The position numbers and the translations under genes are program-made. This document shows positions 54,355 through 62,981 of a stretch of 64,000 nt of DNA, in pieces. The DNA is from Brassica napus (lineage: Eukaryota; Streptophyta; Magnoliopsida; Brassicales; Brassicaceae), in assembly GCF_020379485.1 (NCBI RefSeq), contig NW_026014637.1, positions 129,501-193,500 of the forward strand, given 5' to 3'. Every line of letters begins with the position of its first letter. Position 1 is the first letter of the stretch. The notes beneath the pieces are model-generated. The model did no database searches and was not told the origin of the DNA. It saw only the letters and a program-made list of their open reading frames with translations.

Positions 54355-55672
54355 TGATATCACTCAAATTACCCTAAAGAGTGTTACTCTCATCAAAAGA
54401 AGTTCAGATGTAGTACTTAGGGATCGAATCCACAGAGACTCTAGGATTACTCAACAGACTTAAATAATTAGAAATGAAGATATACTAAAAGGTTTTAATA
54501 GTTTTAAAAGCAGTAAATGATAAATCGAAAACAATAGTGAAACGATAGATTGAGTTGAAGTGGTTTCAAGAATTGAAAGGCAGCTAGATTCAGGTAAATC
54601 TCGGGTATGAAATGTATGCACTTAGTTTAGACTAAAGGGTTTGATTGTTTTTGAACTAAACAATGGTTTAACCAGATAGGTTATTTCAACTAGATCTCGG
54701 ATTTCAACTGTCGTATTTTAATCTCGAGAGAGTGTCGATCGATGTGACTTGATGTACATCGACCGATACACCTTTGTAACGATCGACCGACAGAACGATA
54801 GTTGCATCGATCGATGGTTATTCTAGCAAGCTTTGCGAACGGGTTTAACTTGTTCTCTAACCTTCTCAGACAAACTGTCGTTGCGCCTGAGTTAGTTAGA
54901 TCACGCAAGTGGGTTCAGGTATTGAGGGGAAACAGTTAGTTAGACTCAATTAATCCAAAGATCTAAAATGAAGGTGATCAATCTCAATTTTAGCATTAAG
55001 TTCACAAGCAATGAAAGAACAATCAAAACACCTTTTTAATAGTCATATTAGCAGTACATAATTTCAACCATGGTGAGAAACCTAAATCTAACAGTTGGTT
55101 TACTCAAACATATTCATGAGAGACAAAGTCATGATGGCGTGAAATAAACTCAAATGAATCATAGAACGCAAATAGATAGAGTAATAGAAATAAAGGAGTT
55201 CAAGATCTCTCTGTTTTGCAGTCTCAGATCTATCTCTCCAATCCTAAGCTCTTCTAATGGTAGCCAAAATGCTCCTTCTCCAAACTAGGTCTTTTTGCAA
55301 GTGTCTGCTTAAAATGATATAAAACCCTAGTACATATAGCCTAACAGGCGGCTAGGGACTTAAGTTGCAAATAATAGATCTTCTAGGAAATGAAATTTTT
55401 AATTCGCAATCACACTCGTGTGACTAGGCACCGATCGATGCACATGTATGTTTGTCGATCGATGGTAAGTGATTATGATCGACCGATGTTGCTCTTCAAG
55501 CGTCGATCGATTTTCCTTGCGTAAAAGCATTCCAAAATATCCCAAAAGTATCATTTCCTTCCATCAGGTGAATAAACCTGTAATTTCTTTGAAAAGACTC
55601 TAAAACATGATTAATACATCTTAAAACTTTTATATACCATGTATAAAAACGGGTGAAAATCATGGTATATCA
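54355..55672 (-). repeat. 5' LTR of the right Athila-like element
   Basis: 1318 bp, TGATATCACTC to GGTATATCA. Related to the LTR at 2460-3783. Carries TCGATCGA clusters at 54733-54815 and 55430-55510. A minus TATA-like region was not resolved. Confidence 0.83.
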
Positions 55673-56240
55673 GTATATAAACAGAAGGCCAAGGACATAA
55701 GAAGAGGAGGAATTTTCAGAACTCTCGGCACTTAGAAACTTAGGCTTATTTCTCGACAAGTTCGGTTTCTATGAATAGCACTCAATCACTAGACGAACTC
55801 GCCTAGGCAGTTCGATCTCTTGTCCAGCTCTACCAATTGAACTACGTTCGGCTTGATCCTCGAAAGGGGTACGTAGGCAGCCTTTCATAAGGTTCAGTCC
55901 AAAATCAATCAAAGTCTTTTTCATATCTTTTTCGCCTTTTGTTATCGAGCTGCGACTCAACTAGGTTTAGGGTTTTATGTTGCTAGAACTAGGTAACTCG
56001 CTGACGGCCCCTGCGGCCAAAGCCTTTGTATTCTCTTGTAATGATCGCAACGCTCTTACGCGAATTCGAAATAAGATCTACTTTCTTTGTAAATTCGTTT
56101 TATCATGTTTTTTCATATTTTCCGCATTTATTTGGTTACTTGTCGTTGGCTCTCGTAGAGATCCGGGTCCTCTGGAAAATTAGGGTTTTCCTAAGTTTCC
56201 TTATTTTACGGAAATCGACAGTGTGAATTTTGGTTCCCAC
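55673..56240 (+). mobile_element. Partial Tat-like Ty3/gypsy LTR
   Basis: Plus-strand TATATAAACAGAAGG at the left edge (55675) looks like a TATA box; CTACGTTCGGCTTGATCC followed by GGGGTACGTAGGCAGCC (about 55843-55880) is a signature I associate with Tat/Ogre-type LTR R regions. Right end GGTTCCCACA meets 25S at 56241. The 5' part is lost at the junction with the Athila-like LTR. No coding sequence. Confidence 0.55.
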
Positions 56241-56297
56241 AGTAACGGCGAGCGAACCGGGAAGTGCCCAGCTTGAAAATCGGACGTCTTCGGCGTT

Positions 56298-56328
<31 letters not shown>

Positions 56329-56445
56329 ATGGACCGGGCCAAAGTTCCCTGGAAAGGGGCGCCAGAGAGGGTGAGAGCCCCGTCGTGCCCGGACCCTATC
56401 GCACCAGGAGGCGCTGTCTACGAGTCGGGTTGTTTGGGAATGCAA

Positions 56446-56501
<56 letters not shown>

Positions 56502-56519
56502 GAACAAGTACCGCGAGGT

Positions 56520-56558
<39 letters not shown>

Positions 56559-56959
56559 CTAAAATTGTTGGGAGGGAAGTAGATGGGGGCCGACGAATCG
56601 TCCCGGTCGGATGCGGAGCAGAGCAATCCTGTCTGCCGATCGATTCAGGCCATGGACCGACGCGGATTAAGGTGGTGACCTAAGCCCGGGCTTTTGTTAC
56701 GCCCGCGGAGACGTTGCTGCCTTAATGGTGGTCTGCAGCACGCGCCTCACGGCGTGCCTGGCACTTGCGTGCTCAGGGCGTCGGCCTGTGGGCTCCCTAT
56801 TCGACCTGTCTTGAAACACTGACTAAGGAGTCTGACATGTGTGCGAGTCAACGGGTGAGTAAACCCGTAAGGTGCAAGGAAGCTGATTGGCTGGATCCCT
56901 CACGGGTGCACAGCCGACCGACCTTGATCTTCTGAGAAGGGTTCGAGTGTGAGCATGCT

Positions 56960-56992
<33 letters not shown>

Positions 56993-57539
56993 AGCGGAGC
57001 GAAGCCAGAGGAAACTCTGGTAGAGGCCCGCAGCGATACTGACGTGCAAATCGTTCGTCTGACTTGGGTATAGGGGCGAAAGACTATTCGAACCATCTAG
57101 TTTCTGGTTCCCTCCGAAGTTTTCCTCAGGATAGCTGGAGCTCGAAAACGAGTTCTATCGGGTAAAGCCAATGATTAGAGGCATCGGGGATGCAAAGTCC
57201 TCGACCTATTCTTAAACTTTAAATAGGTAGGACGGGGTGGCTGCTTTGTTGAGCCATCCCACGGAATCGAGAGCTCCAACTGGCGATGCGGGATGAACCG
57301 GAAGCCGGGTTACGGTGCCCAACTGCGCACTAACCTAGAACCCACAAAGGGTGTTGGTCGATTAAGACAGCAGGACGGTGGTCATGGAAGTCGAAATCCG
57401 CGAAGGAGTGTGTAACAACTAACCTGTCGAATCAACTAGCCCCGAAAATGGATGGCGCTGAAGCGCGCGACCTATACCCGGCCGTCGGGGCAAGAGCCAG
57501 GCCTCGATGAGTAGGAGGGCGCGGCGGTCGCTGCAAAAC
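56241..57539 (+). pseudogene. 25S rRNA 5' region, interrupted
   Basis: Begins AGTAACGGCGAGCGAACCGGG, about 80 nt inside the plant 25S 5' end, and continues in order to GGTCGCTGCAAAAC at 57539, where an LTR is inserted. Compared with the remembered plant sequence it lacks ~24 nt at about 57280 (after GAGAGCTCCAA, before CTGGCGATGCGGG) and shows many C/T and G/A changes (for example CGATTCAGGCCATGG near 56642-56656). With both ends cut it is non-functional. Confidence 0.9.
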
Positions 57540-59112
57540 TGTTGTAGGCACAGGGGGGGTAACCCACGAATTGATAAAAATGGTGGAACCAAGGTTTAAA
57601 CCAGAAAACAAAGAGAACCGATTTTTATGAGTTTTTAGAGTTTTATAATGCAAACAGAAACAAATATGAAAACAAATGAGATGATGATGATAATGATAAT
57701 AAAACAAGATAAATAAACAAAGGATAGGATGGAATCAGGCTGCTGGATGTGTATCACTCTCAGCTTGATCAAATGATGGCTTGAAGTGGATTTGCGGAGG
57801 AAGGTTTGATTGAATCTCTCAATCTGATGGAATGATGGATCGAAGTGATTGACTCTCTCAATCTGTGTACTGAGCTTGTTTGATTTGCACAAACAAACTA
57901 GACTCACGAAATCAATAAGACAACAAAGAATCTCTCTTTGAATCCTAAAGATCGATATTTTATACAAAGAACAACTTTGATAAAACTGAATAAACTTTCT
58001 ATTAACTTGGTGATTAAGGGTGTCTGTTTACAATGACTATATAAGAGCTTATATAATGCTCTGGAAACTAATTCTAACGTTCATAATAAGAAAAGAAAGG
58101 AAACAAATCAAGCAAACTAACAAAATCGGAAACTAGCCGTTGGAGCCTTTTATGGGATTTTGGCTCCAAGTGAGAAACTTGATTCTTCTTGAACCTGGAC
58201 GGTTTAAGGGGATAAGAGAGCTTTCTTGGGACCTTCTTGAATGCTTGATAGATGCTGATCTCGTCCTTGCCTTGGTAGAAAAAGAGCTGTTGGAGTTTGA
58301 ATGCAAGAGACTCCAAATAAGGCAGTTTGGTGATAATGGGGATCTTCTTATTCCTATGTGGGCTGGTGCATGGGATGAAGTTGTAGAACTCTTCTGGCTC
58401 CTGTATAATGTCTCCTGGATGTCTTGGTTTAGTCTGGACGTCGTCTGGTTCTCCTGGTTGGATTGGAATTGCTTGGAATGGATCAAACCGAAAGATTGTC
58501 CAATCTTTCCATAAATAGCTCCGGTTTGATTTAAGTGATTCTCCATTGAACCGACTGATCTCCTGGGTTCTGGTGCAGCTAAGGACTTCTGGAATACCTC
58601 CTGATTGGTTGAAATGATCTCCTGGTCGCCAATTTCTGGTTTGAAGCTGATTGAACCGGTTAGCTTCCAATTGAGGCGAGTGTAGTACTGGTTTGACCGG
58701 TTCTGGAAAATTGAACATATCTTCTGATTTCCGTGTCCATTTCTCCTGATCTTTGGCTTTCTGGAAAGCTGAAAGAATGCTCTTGAATTTGATGACGGGA
58801 TTTGCTTCAGGCCGCTCTTTACTTGAGCTTAAATCTCCTTCTAAAGTCGGATAATAGCAGATGGACAGGCTGAGAAACCTCTGAGTTGTAAAATTCATAA
58901 CGTCTTGCTCCGTGAATATTTTGGCCCAATTCCAATTGGCGTGGACTCCTTCTTTAGTGTAGAATCCATAAAAATTAGCCTCGTGATTTAAACCCTCCTG
59001 GTTTGTAAGATATGGCATTTTTCGTGCACGTATGTCCTGGTTTGCGCCTTGGCTGGTTGAGTAGGGCTTTGGGTTGACCTCCGGTTCAGTTGCTGATCTG
59101 ATGACCACATCA
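57540..59112 (-). repeat. LTR 1 of the gag-only element
   Basis: 1573 bp as I delimit it: TGTTGTAGGCAC at 57540, and on the other side the minus-strand start TGATGTGGTC just after the polypurine tract. The edge at 59112 is inferred from PPT plus TG, not from an LTR alignment, because the tandem copy is collinear on both sides. Confidence 0.6.
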
Positions 59113-59375
59113 TCCCCTCCCTCTTGACAAGGTTTCGACCTCGAAACTGTATAATCTGCACCAAGATAGAGCAAGTCAGCTTTCATTCTCTTTTGAGATT
59201 CTAAAGCCTTACCTTGGCATTGTTTTGGTTTTGCTTCTTTAAGCAATATGGACTGCATTGTCTCTTGAACAATCTTCTGGTCCATCTCAAGAGTCACGCC
59301 TGGTGGTTCTTCTTCTTTAAATTCTTGCTCCTTAGTTCCTGTTACATTACCCTTTGACAAAGACAAGTGCATCAT
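58074..59375 (-). CDS. ORF2 of the gag-only element, mostly inside the LTR
   Basis: 433 codons, ATG at 59375. Residues 1-~88 lie in the internal region and end in KPCQEGGDDVV, where EGGDD is encoded by the polypurine tract, as at the end of chromovirus pol. The remaining ~345 residues are read from the LTR. They contain two related modules (RPGDH...EVLSCTRTQEI and HPGDI...FIPCTSPHRNKK), with no enzyme motif or zinc finger. I infer a pol C-terminal remnant plus LTR-encoded tail, comparable to the CRM-like element. It is in a different frame from gag. Function unknown. Confidence 0.6.
   Translation of the reverse strand: MMHLSLSKGNVTGTKEQEFKEEEPPGVTLEMDQKIVQETMQSILLKEAKPKQCQGKALESQKRMKADLLYLGADYTVSRSKPCQEGGDDVVIRSATEPEVNPKPYSTSQGANQDIRARKMPYLTNQEGLNHEANFYGFYTKEGVHANWNWAKIFTEQDVMNFTTQRFLSLSICYYPTLEGDLSSSKERPEANPVIKFKSILSAFQKAKDQEKWTRKSEDMFNFPEPVKPVLHSPQLEANRFNQLQTRNWRPGDHFNQSGGIPEVLSCTRTQEISRFNGESLKSNRSYLWKDWTIFRFDPFQAIPIQPGEPDDVQTKPRHPGDIIQEPEEFYNFIPCTSPHRNKKIPIITKLPYLESLAFKLQQLFFYQGKDEISIYQAFKKVPRKLSYPLKPSRFKKNQVSHLEPKSHKRLQRLVSDFVSLLDLFPFFSYYER
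59113..59126 (-). other. Polypurine tract of the gag-only element, copy 1
   Basis: Minus strand AAGAGGGAGGGGA before TGATGTGG. Closely resembles the CRM-like PPT GAAGAGGGAGGGAA before TGATAG. Confidence 0.65.
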
Positions 59376-59415
59376 ACAAGAATTTTGAGCTAATAAATCA
59401 GATTGAATAAAACTA

Positions 59416-60552
59416 TCACTCTTTATAGAAATCTGTTTTCTTTTCTAGTGATGTCTCAGTCAATACTTGTTTACTTGGACAAACTACAGCAAAGTGTCCT
59501 CTTTTATGACATCTATAACATGTCTGATCTTTTAAATTTTCAGAGTTAGAAGACTTACATTGGCTTGTTGTCTCTTCTTTCTTTGGGCTTGGAATCTCTT
59601 TATTCCTTAAGTCATGGACAGCTTTTGATTCCAACAAGGATGTTGAGTTCGTGTCTTTCTGGACCTCAGGACCTGTCTTAATATTCTTGGACAAAGACAA
59701 GTGACTCATACTAGTGGGAGATGAGTTATAAACAAATTTATCAAGTATAGGACTTACCTTGGCCTTTCCTTGAAGAATTGGTTTGTCTGATTTTTCTTTG
59801 TGTCTAGCCAATGTGTCTGGGCTGAAAAGGTTCTTCTCCATGGACTTTGGGACCTCATAAGGTTGGTATTTATCATATAAAACCGTGGGCATCTGGCTTG
59901 GCCGAATCTGGTCTTGATAAATCAAGCTCCTATGGCCTTGTTGTGGCACAACTTTCTTTGCCTCTTTGGACACACCATTTGAAAATCTCCATGGGTATTT
60001 TCTTCTGGTTTCTTGCGTGGGAAGTGTAGTCACATACTTCCTGATCATAACATCTTTAAGATCTTTCCAGTTGGTGACAACCTCTTCTGGACTTTTACCA
60101 TGTGTCTTATCTACTCTTTTCCACCATGAGTAAGCTTTTCCGGAAAGTTGCTTGATGGCATGAGCTAGCCTCTCCTTCTTTGGCACGCCTTGGTATGAAA
60201 ACCAATCATCCATGGTTCTTTCCCATGATAAATAATCATCTGGCCAACTACTACCTGAAAATGAATAAATCTTAACTTCATTAACTGATTTAAAATAAAG
60301 ATAAGAATGAGTTAAGTATTTATAAGTTGAAGAAGTATGGTGTGAGGTGATCCATGAAGGATCTGGTGGCTTAGGCTCAACATAGCCAGTCTCTGGTGCA
60401 TCTCCAAATCTTCTTTCTCTATGTTGTGGTCGTCGGCCTTGTGGCTTATTCATTTTTCCCAACTGAGCAATCTTATCATTGAGCTCTTGTATAGCTATTA
60501 GTTGTTGGCTCAGTGTGGCCTCTAGGGTTTGGCCGTGTGCTTCTCCTACCAT
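59416..60552 (-). CDS. Gag of the gag-only element, copy 1
   Basis: 378 codons, ATG at 60552, no interruption. A short coiled-coil-like N-terminus (ATLSQQLIAIQELNDKIAQL) is followed by the gag capsid domain (~95-185: FSGSSWPDDYLSWERTMDDWFSYQGV, AIKQLSGKAYSWWKRV, LKDVMIRKYVTTLP), a Lys/Ser-rich linker and the zinc knuckle CYRCHKRGHFAVVC near residue 345. Gag would package the element's own RNA into particles made by a helper. A TGA and TAG follow directly at 59416-59413. Confidence 0.85.
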   Translation of the reverse strand: MVGEAHGQTLEATLSQQLIAIQELNDKIAQLGKMNKPQGRRPQHRERRFGDAPETGYVEPKPPDPSWITSHHTSSTYKYLTHSYLYFKSVNEVKIYSFSGSSWPDDYLSWERTMDDWFSYQGVPKKERLAHAIKQLSGKAYSWWKRVDKTHGKSPEEVVTNWKDLKDVMIRKYVTTLPTQETRRKYPWRFSNGVSKEAKKVVPQQGHRSLIYQDQIRPSQMPTVLYDKYQPYEVPKSMEKNLFSPDTLARHKEKSDKPILQGKAKVSPILDKFVYNSSPTSMSHLSLSKNIKTGPEVQKDTNSTSLLESKAVHDLRNKEIPSPKKEETTSQCKSSNSENLKDQTCYRCHKRGHFAVVCPSKQVLTETSLEKKTDFYKE

Positions 60553-61084
60553 TGCTCCCTGAAATCAATCTCAAAGATCAAGTGAAGTATGGGAAGTTTT
60601 GGTCAAGCATAAGAGCAATGAACAATGCAAAACTAATTTAAACTAAACCGAGAAAAATGCAATCATAAACCGAAATGAAGTAACTATGCAATAAATAATT
60701 TTTCTTTTGGTTTTCTGATGCAATCACGAAATGGACCAACTAATATGGCATGAAACAATAACTAGTATGATTTTTTTTTCTTAAGGATATGCAAACAAAG
60801 GAAACAAATTCAAAATAGCAATTTTTATGGGATTTTTGATTATGGAAACAAAACAAAAAGGAAACTAACAAGAATTTCTAAACTAAGTGCAAGTAATATG
60901 AATCAAACACATCTTTCTTTTTATTTTTCGTGGTTTATAAGAACAGCAAGAACAAAATATGCAGAAACAAAAACTTGAAGCAAAAGACTGTTTTTATGAG
61001 TTTTCGGTTTTAGATAAAAAACAAAAAAATGCAAGAAAATGAAATATGATGCAAGGATAGATATCACCTTAGTCAGGAGCTTGA
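60553..61084 (-). other. 5' leader of the gag-only element
   Basis: 532 nt between PBS and gag, A/T-rich, with a T run near 60770-60780. No gene seen. Confidence 0.6.
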
Positions 61085-61096
61085 GCTCTGATACCA
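61085..61096 (-). other. Primer binding site, initiator-Met tRNA type
   Basis: Minus strand TGGTATCAGAGC, three nt inside the LTR edge at 61100. Confidence 0.9.
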
Positions 61097-61099
61097 AAA

Positions 61100-62678
61100 T
61101 GTTGTAGGCACGGGGGGGGGGGGGGTAACCCACGAATTGATAAAAATGGTGGAACCAAGGTTTAAACCAGAAAACAAAGAGAACCGATTTTTATGAGTTT
61201 TTAGAGTTTTATAATGCAAACAGAAACAAATATGAAAACAAATGAGATGATGATGATAATGATAATAAAACAAGATAAATAAACAAAGGATAGGATGGAA
61301 TCAGGCTGCTGGATGTGTATCACTCTCAGCTTGATCAAATGATGGCTTGAAGTGGATTTGCGGAGGAAGGTTTGATTGAATCTCTCAATCTGATGGAATG
61401 ATGGATCGAAGTGATTGACTCTCTCAATCTGTGTACTGAGCTTGTTTGATTTGCACAAACAAACTAGACTCACGAAATCAATAAGACAACAAAGAATCTC
61501 TCTTTGAATCCTAAAGATCGATATTTTATACAAAGAACAACTTTGATAAAACTGAATAAACTTTCTATTAACTTGGTGATTAAGGGTGTCTCTTTACAAT
61601 GACTATCTAAGAGCTTATATAATGCTCTGGAAACTAATTCTAACGTTCATAATAAGAAAAGAAAGGAAACAAATCAAGCAAACTAACAAAATCGGAAACT
61701 AGTCGTTGGAGCCTTTTATGGGATTTTGGCTCCAAGTGAGAAACTTGATTCTTCTTGAACCTGGACGGTTTAAGGGGATAAGAGAGCTTTCTTGGGACCT
61801 TCTTGAATGCTTGATAGATGCTGATCTCGTCCTTGCCTTGGTAGAAAAAGAGCTGTTGGAGTTTGAATGCAAGAGACTCCAAATAAGGCAGTTTGGTGAT
61901 AATGGGGATCTTCTTATTCCTATGTGGGCTGGTGCATGGGATGAAGTTGTAGAACTCTTCTGGCTCCTGTATAATGTCTCCTGGATGTCTTGGTTTAGTC
62001 TGGACGTCGTCTGGTTCTCCTGGTTGGATTGGAATTGCTTGGAATGGATCAAACCGAAAGATTGTCCAATCTTTCCATAAATAGCTCCGGTTTGATTTAA
62101 GTGATTCTCCATTGAACCGACTGATCTCCTGGGTTCTGGTGCAGCTAAGGACTTCTGGAATACCTCCTGATTGGTTGAAATGATCTCCTGGTCGCCAATT
62201 TCTGGTTTGAAGCTGATTGAACCGGTTAGCTTCCAATTGAGGCGAGTGTAGTACTGGTTTGACCGGTTCTGGAAAATTGAACATATCTTCTGATTTCCGT
62301 GTCCATTTCTCCTGATCTTTGGCTTTCTGGAAAGCTGAAAGAATGCTCTTGAATTTGATGACGGGATTTGCTTCAGGCCGCTCTTTACTTGAGCTTAAAT
62401 CTCCTTCTAAAGTCGGATAATAGCAGATGGACAGGCTGAGAAACCTCTGAGTTGTAAAATTCATAACGTCTTGCTCCGTGAATATTTTGGCCCAATTCCA
62501 ATTGGCGTGGACTCCTTCTTTAGTGTAGAATCCATAAAAATTAGCCTCGTGATTTAAACCCTCCTGGTTTGTAAGATATGGCATTTTTCGTGCACGTATG
62601 TCCTGGTTTGCGCCTTGGCTGGTTGAGTAGGGCTTTGGGTTGACCTCCGGTTCAGTTGCTGATCTGATGACCACATCA
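61100..62678 (-). repeat. LTR 2 of the gag-only element (shared by both copies)
   Basis: 1579 bp; 6 bp longer than LTR 1 because of a G-run (about 61112-61125) next to the terminus. A minus TATATAAG lies at 61614-61621, ~25 bp downstream of the ORF2 stop, as a candidate promoter. It is 5' LTR for copy 1 and 3' LTR for copy 2. Confidence 0.7.
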
Positions 62679-62941
62679 TCCCCTCCCTCTTGACAAGGTT
62701 TCGACCTCGAAACTGTATAATCTGCACCAAGATAGAGCAAGTCAGCTTTCATTCTCTTTTGAGATTCTAAAGCCTTACCTTGGCATTGTTTTGGTTTTGC
62801 TTCTTTAAGCAATATGGACTGCATTGTCTCTTGAACAATCTTCTGGTCCATCTCAAGAGTCACGCCTGGTGGTTCTTCTTCTTTAAATTCTTGCTCCTTA
62901 GTTCCTGTTACATTACCCTTTGACAAAGACAAGTGCATCAT
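61640..62941 (-). CDS. ORF2 of the gag-only element, copy 2
   Basis: 433 codons, same protein as 58074-59375 as far as I can read, including EGGDD at the PPT (62679-62692). The near-perfect match shows the duplication is recent. Confidence 0.6.
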   Translation of the reverse strand: MMHLSLSKGNVTGTKEQEFKEEEPPGVTLEMDQKIVQETMQSILLKEAKPKQCQGKALESQKRMKADLLYLGADYTVSRSKPCQEGGDDVVIRSATEPEVNPKPYSTSQGANQDIRARKMPYLTNQEGLNHEANFYGFYTKEGVHANWNWAKIFTEQDVMNFTTQRFLSLSICYYPTLEGDLSSSKERPEANPVIKFKSILSAFQKAKDQEKWTRKSEDMFNFPEPVKPVLHSPQLEANRFNQLQTRNWRPGDHFNQSGGIPEVLSCTRTQEISRFNGESLKSNRSYLWKDWTIFRFDPFQAIPIQPGEPDDVQTKPRHPGDIIQEPEEFYNFIPCTSPHRNKKIPIITKLPYLESLAFKLQQLFFYQGKDEISIYQAFKKVPRKLSYPLKPSRFKKNQVSHLEPKSHKRLQRLVSDFVSLLDLFPFFSYYER

Positions 62942-62981
62942 ACAAGAATTTTGAGCTAATAAATCAGATTGAATAAAACTA

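Larger units (their letters stand above)
46096..55672 (-). mobile_element. Athila-like Ty3/gypsy element, decayed, 3'-truncated
   Basis: Minus order: 5' LTR (54355-55672), PBS, gag, protease, RT, RNase H, integrase, then a second gene in the env-like position (46214-47722). The 3' LTR is absent: sequence after the last gene runs into ITS2. RT motif FMDDFSVYG and the extra 3' gene are typical of the Athila lineage. Many frameshifts. It lies between ITS2 and the first ~80 nt of 25S, which are missing. Confidence 0.85.

Noticed and set aside
55818..55866. tRNA-like A-box on minus strand (GTAGTTCAATTGGTAGAGC)
   Set aside because: No matching B-box, acceptor stem or anticodon arm could be folded; it lies inside an LTR signature region.
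58140..58514. Plus-strand frame of 124 codons antisense to ORF2, and its copy at 61706-62080
   Set aside because: Mirror of the ORF2 coding strand; no independent motif, and ORF2 has the family context.
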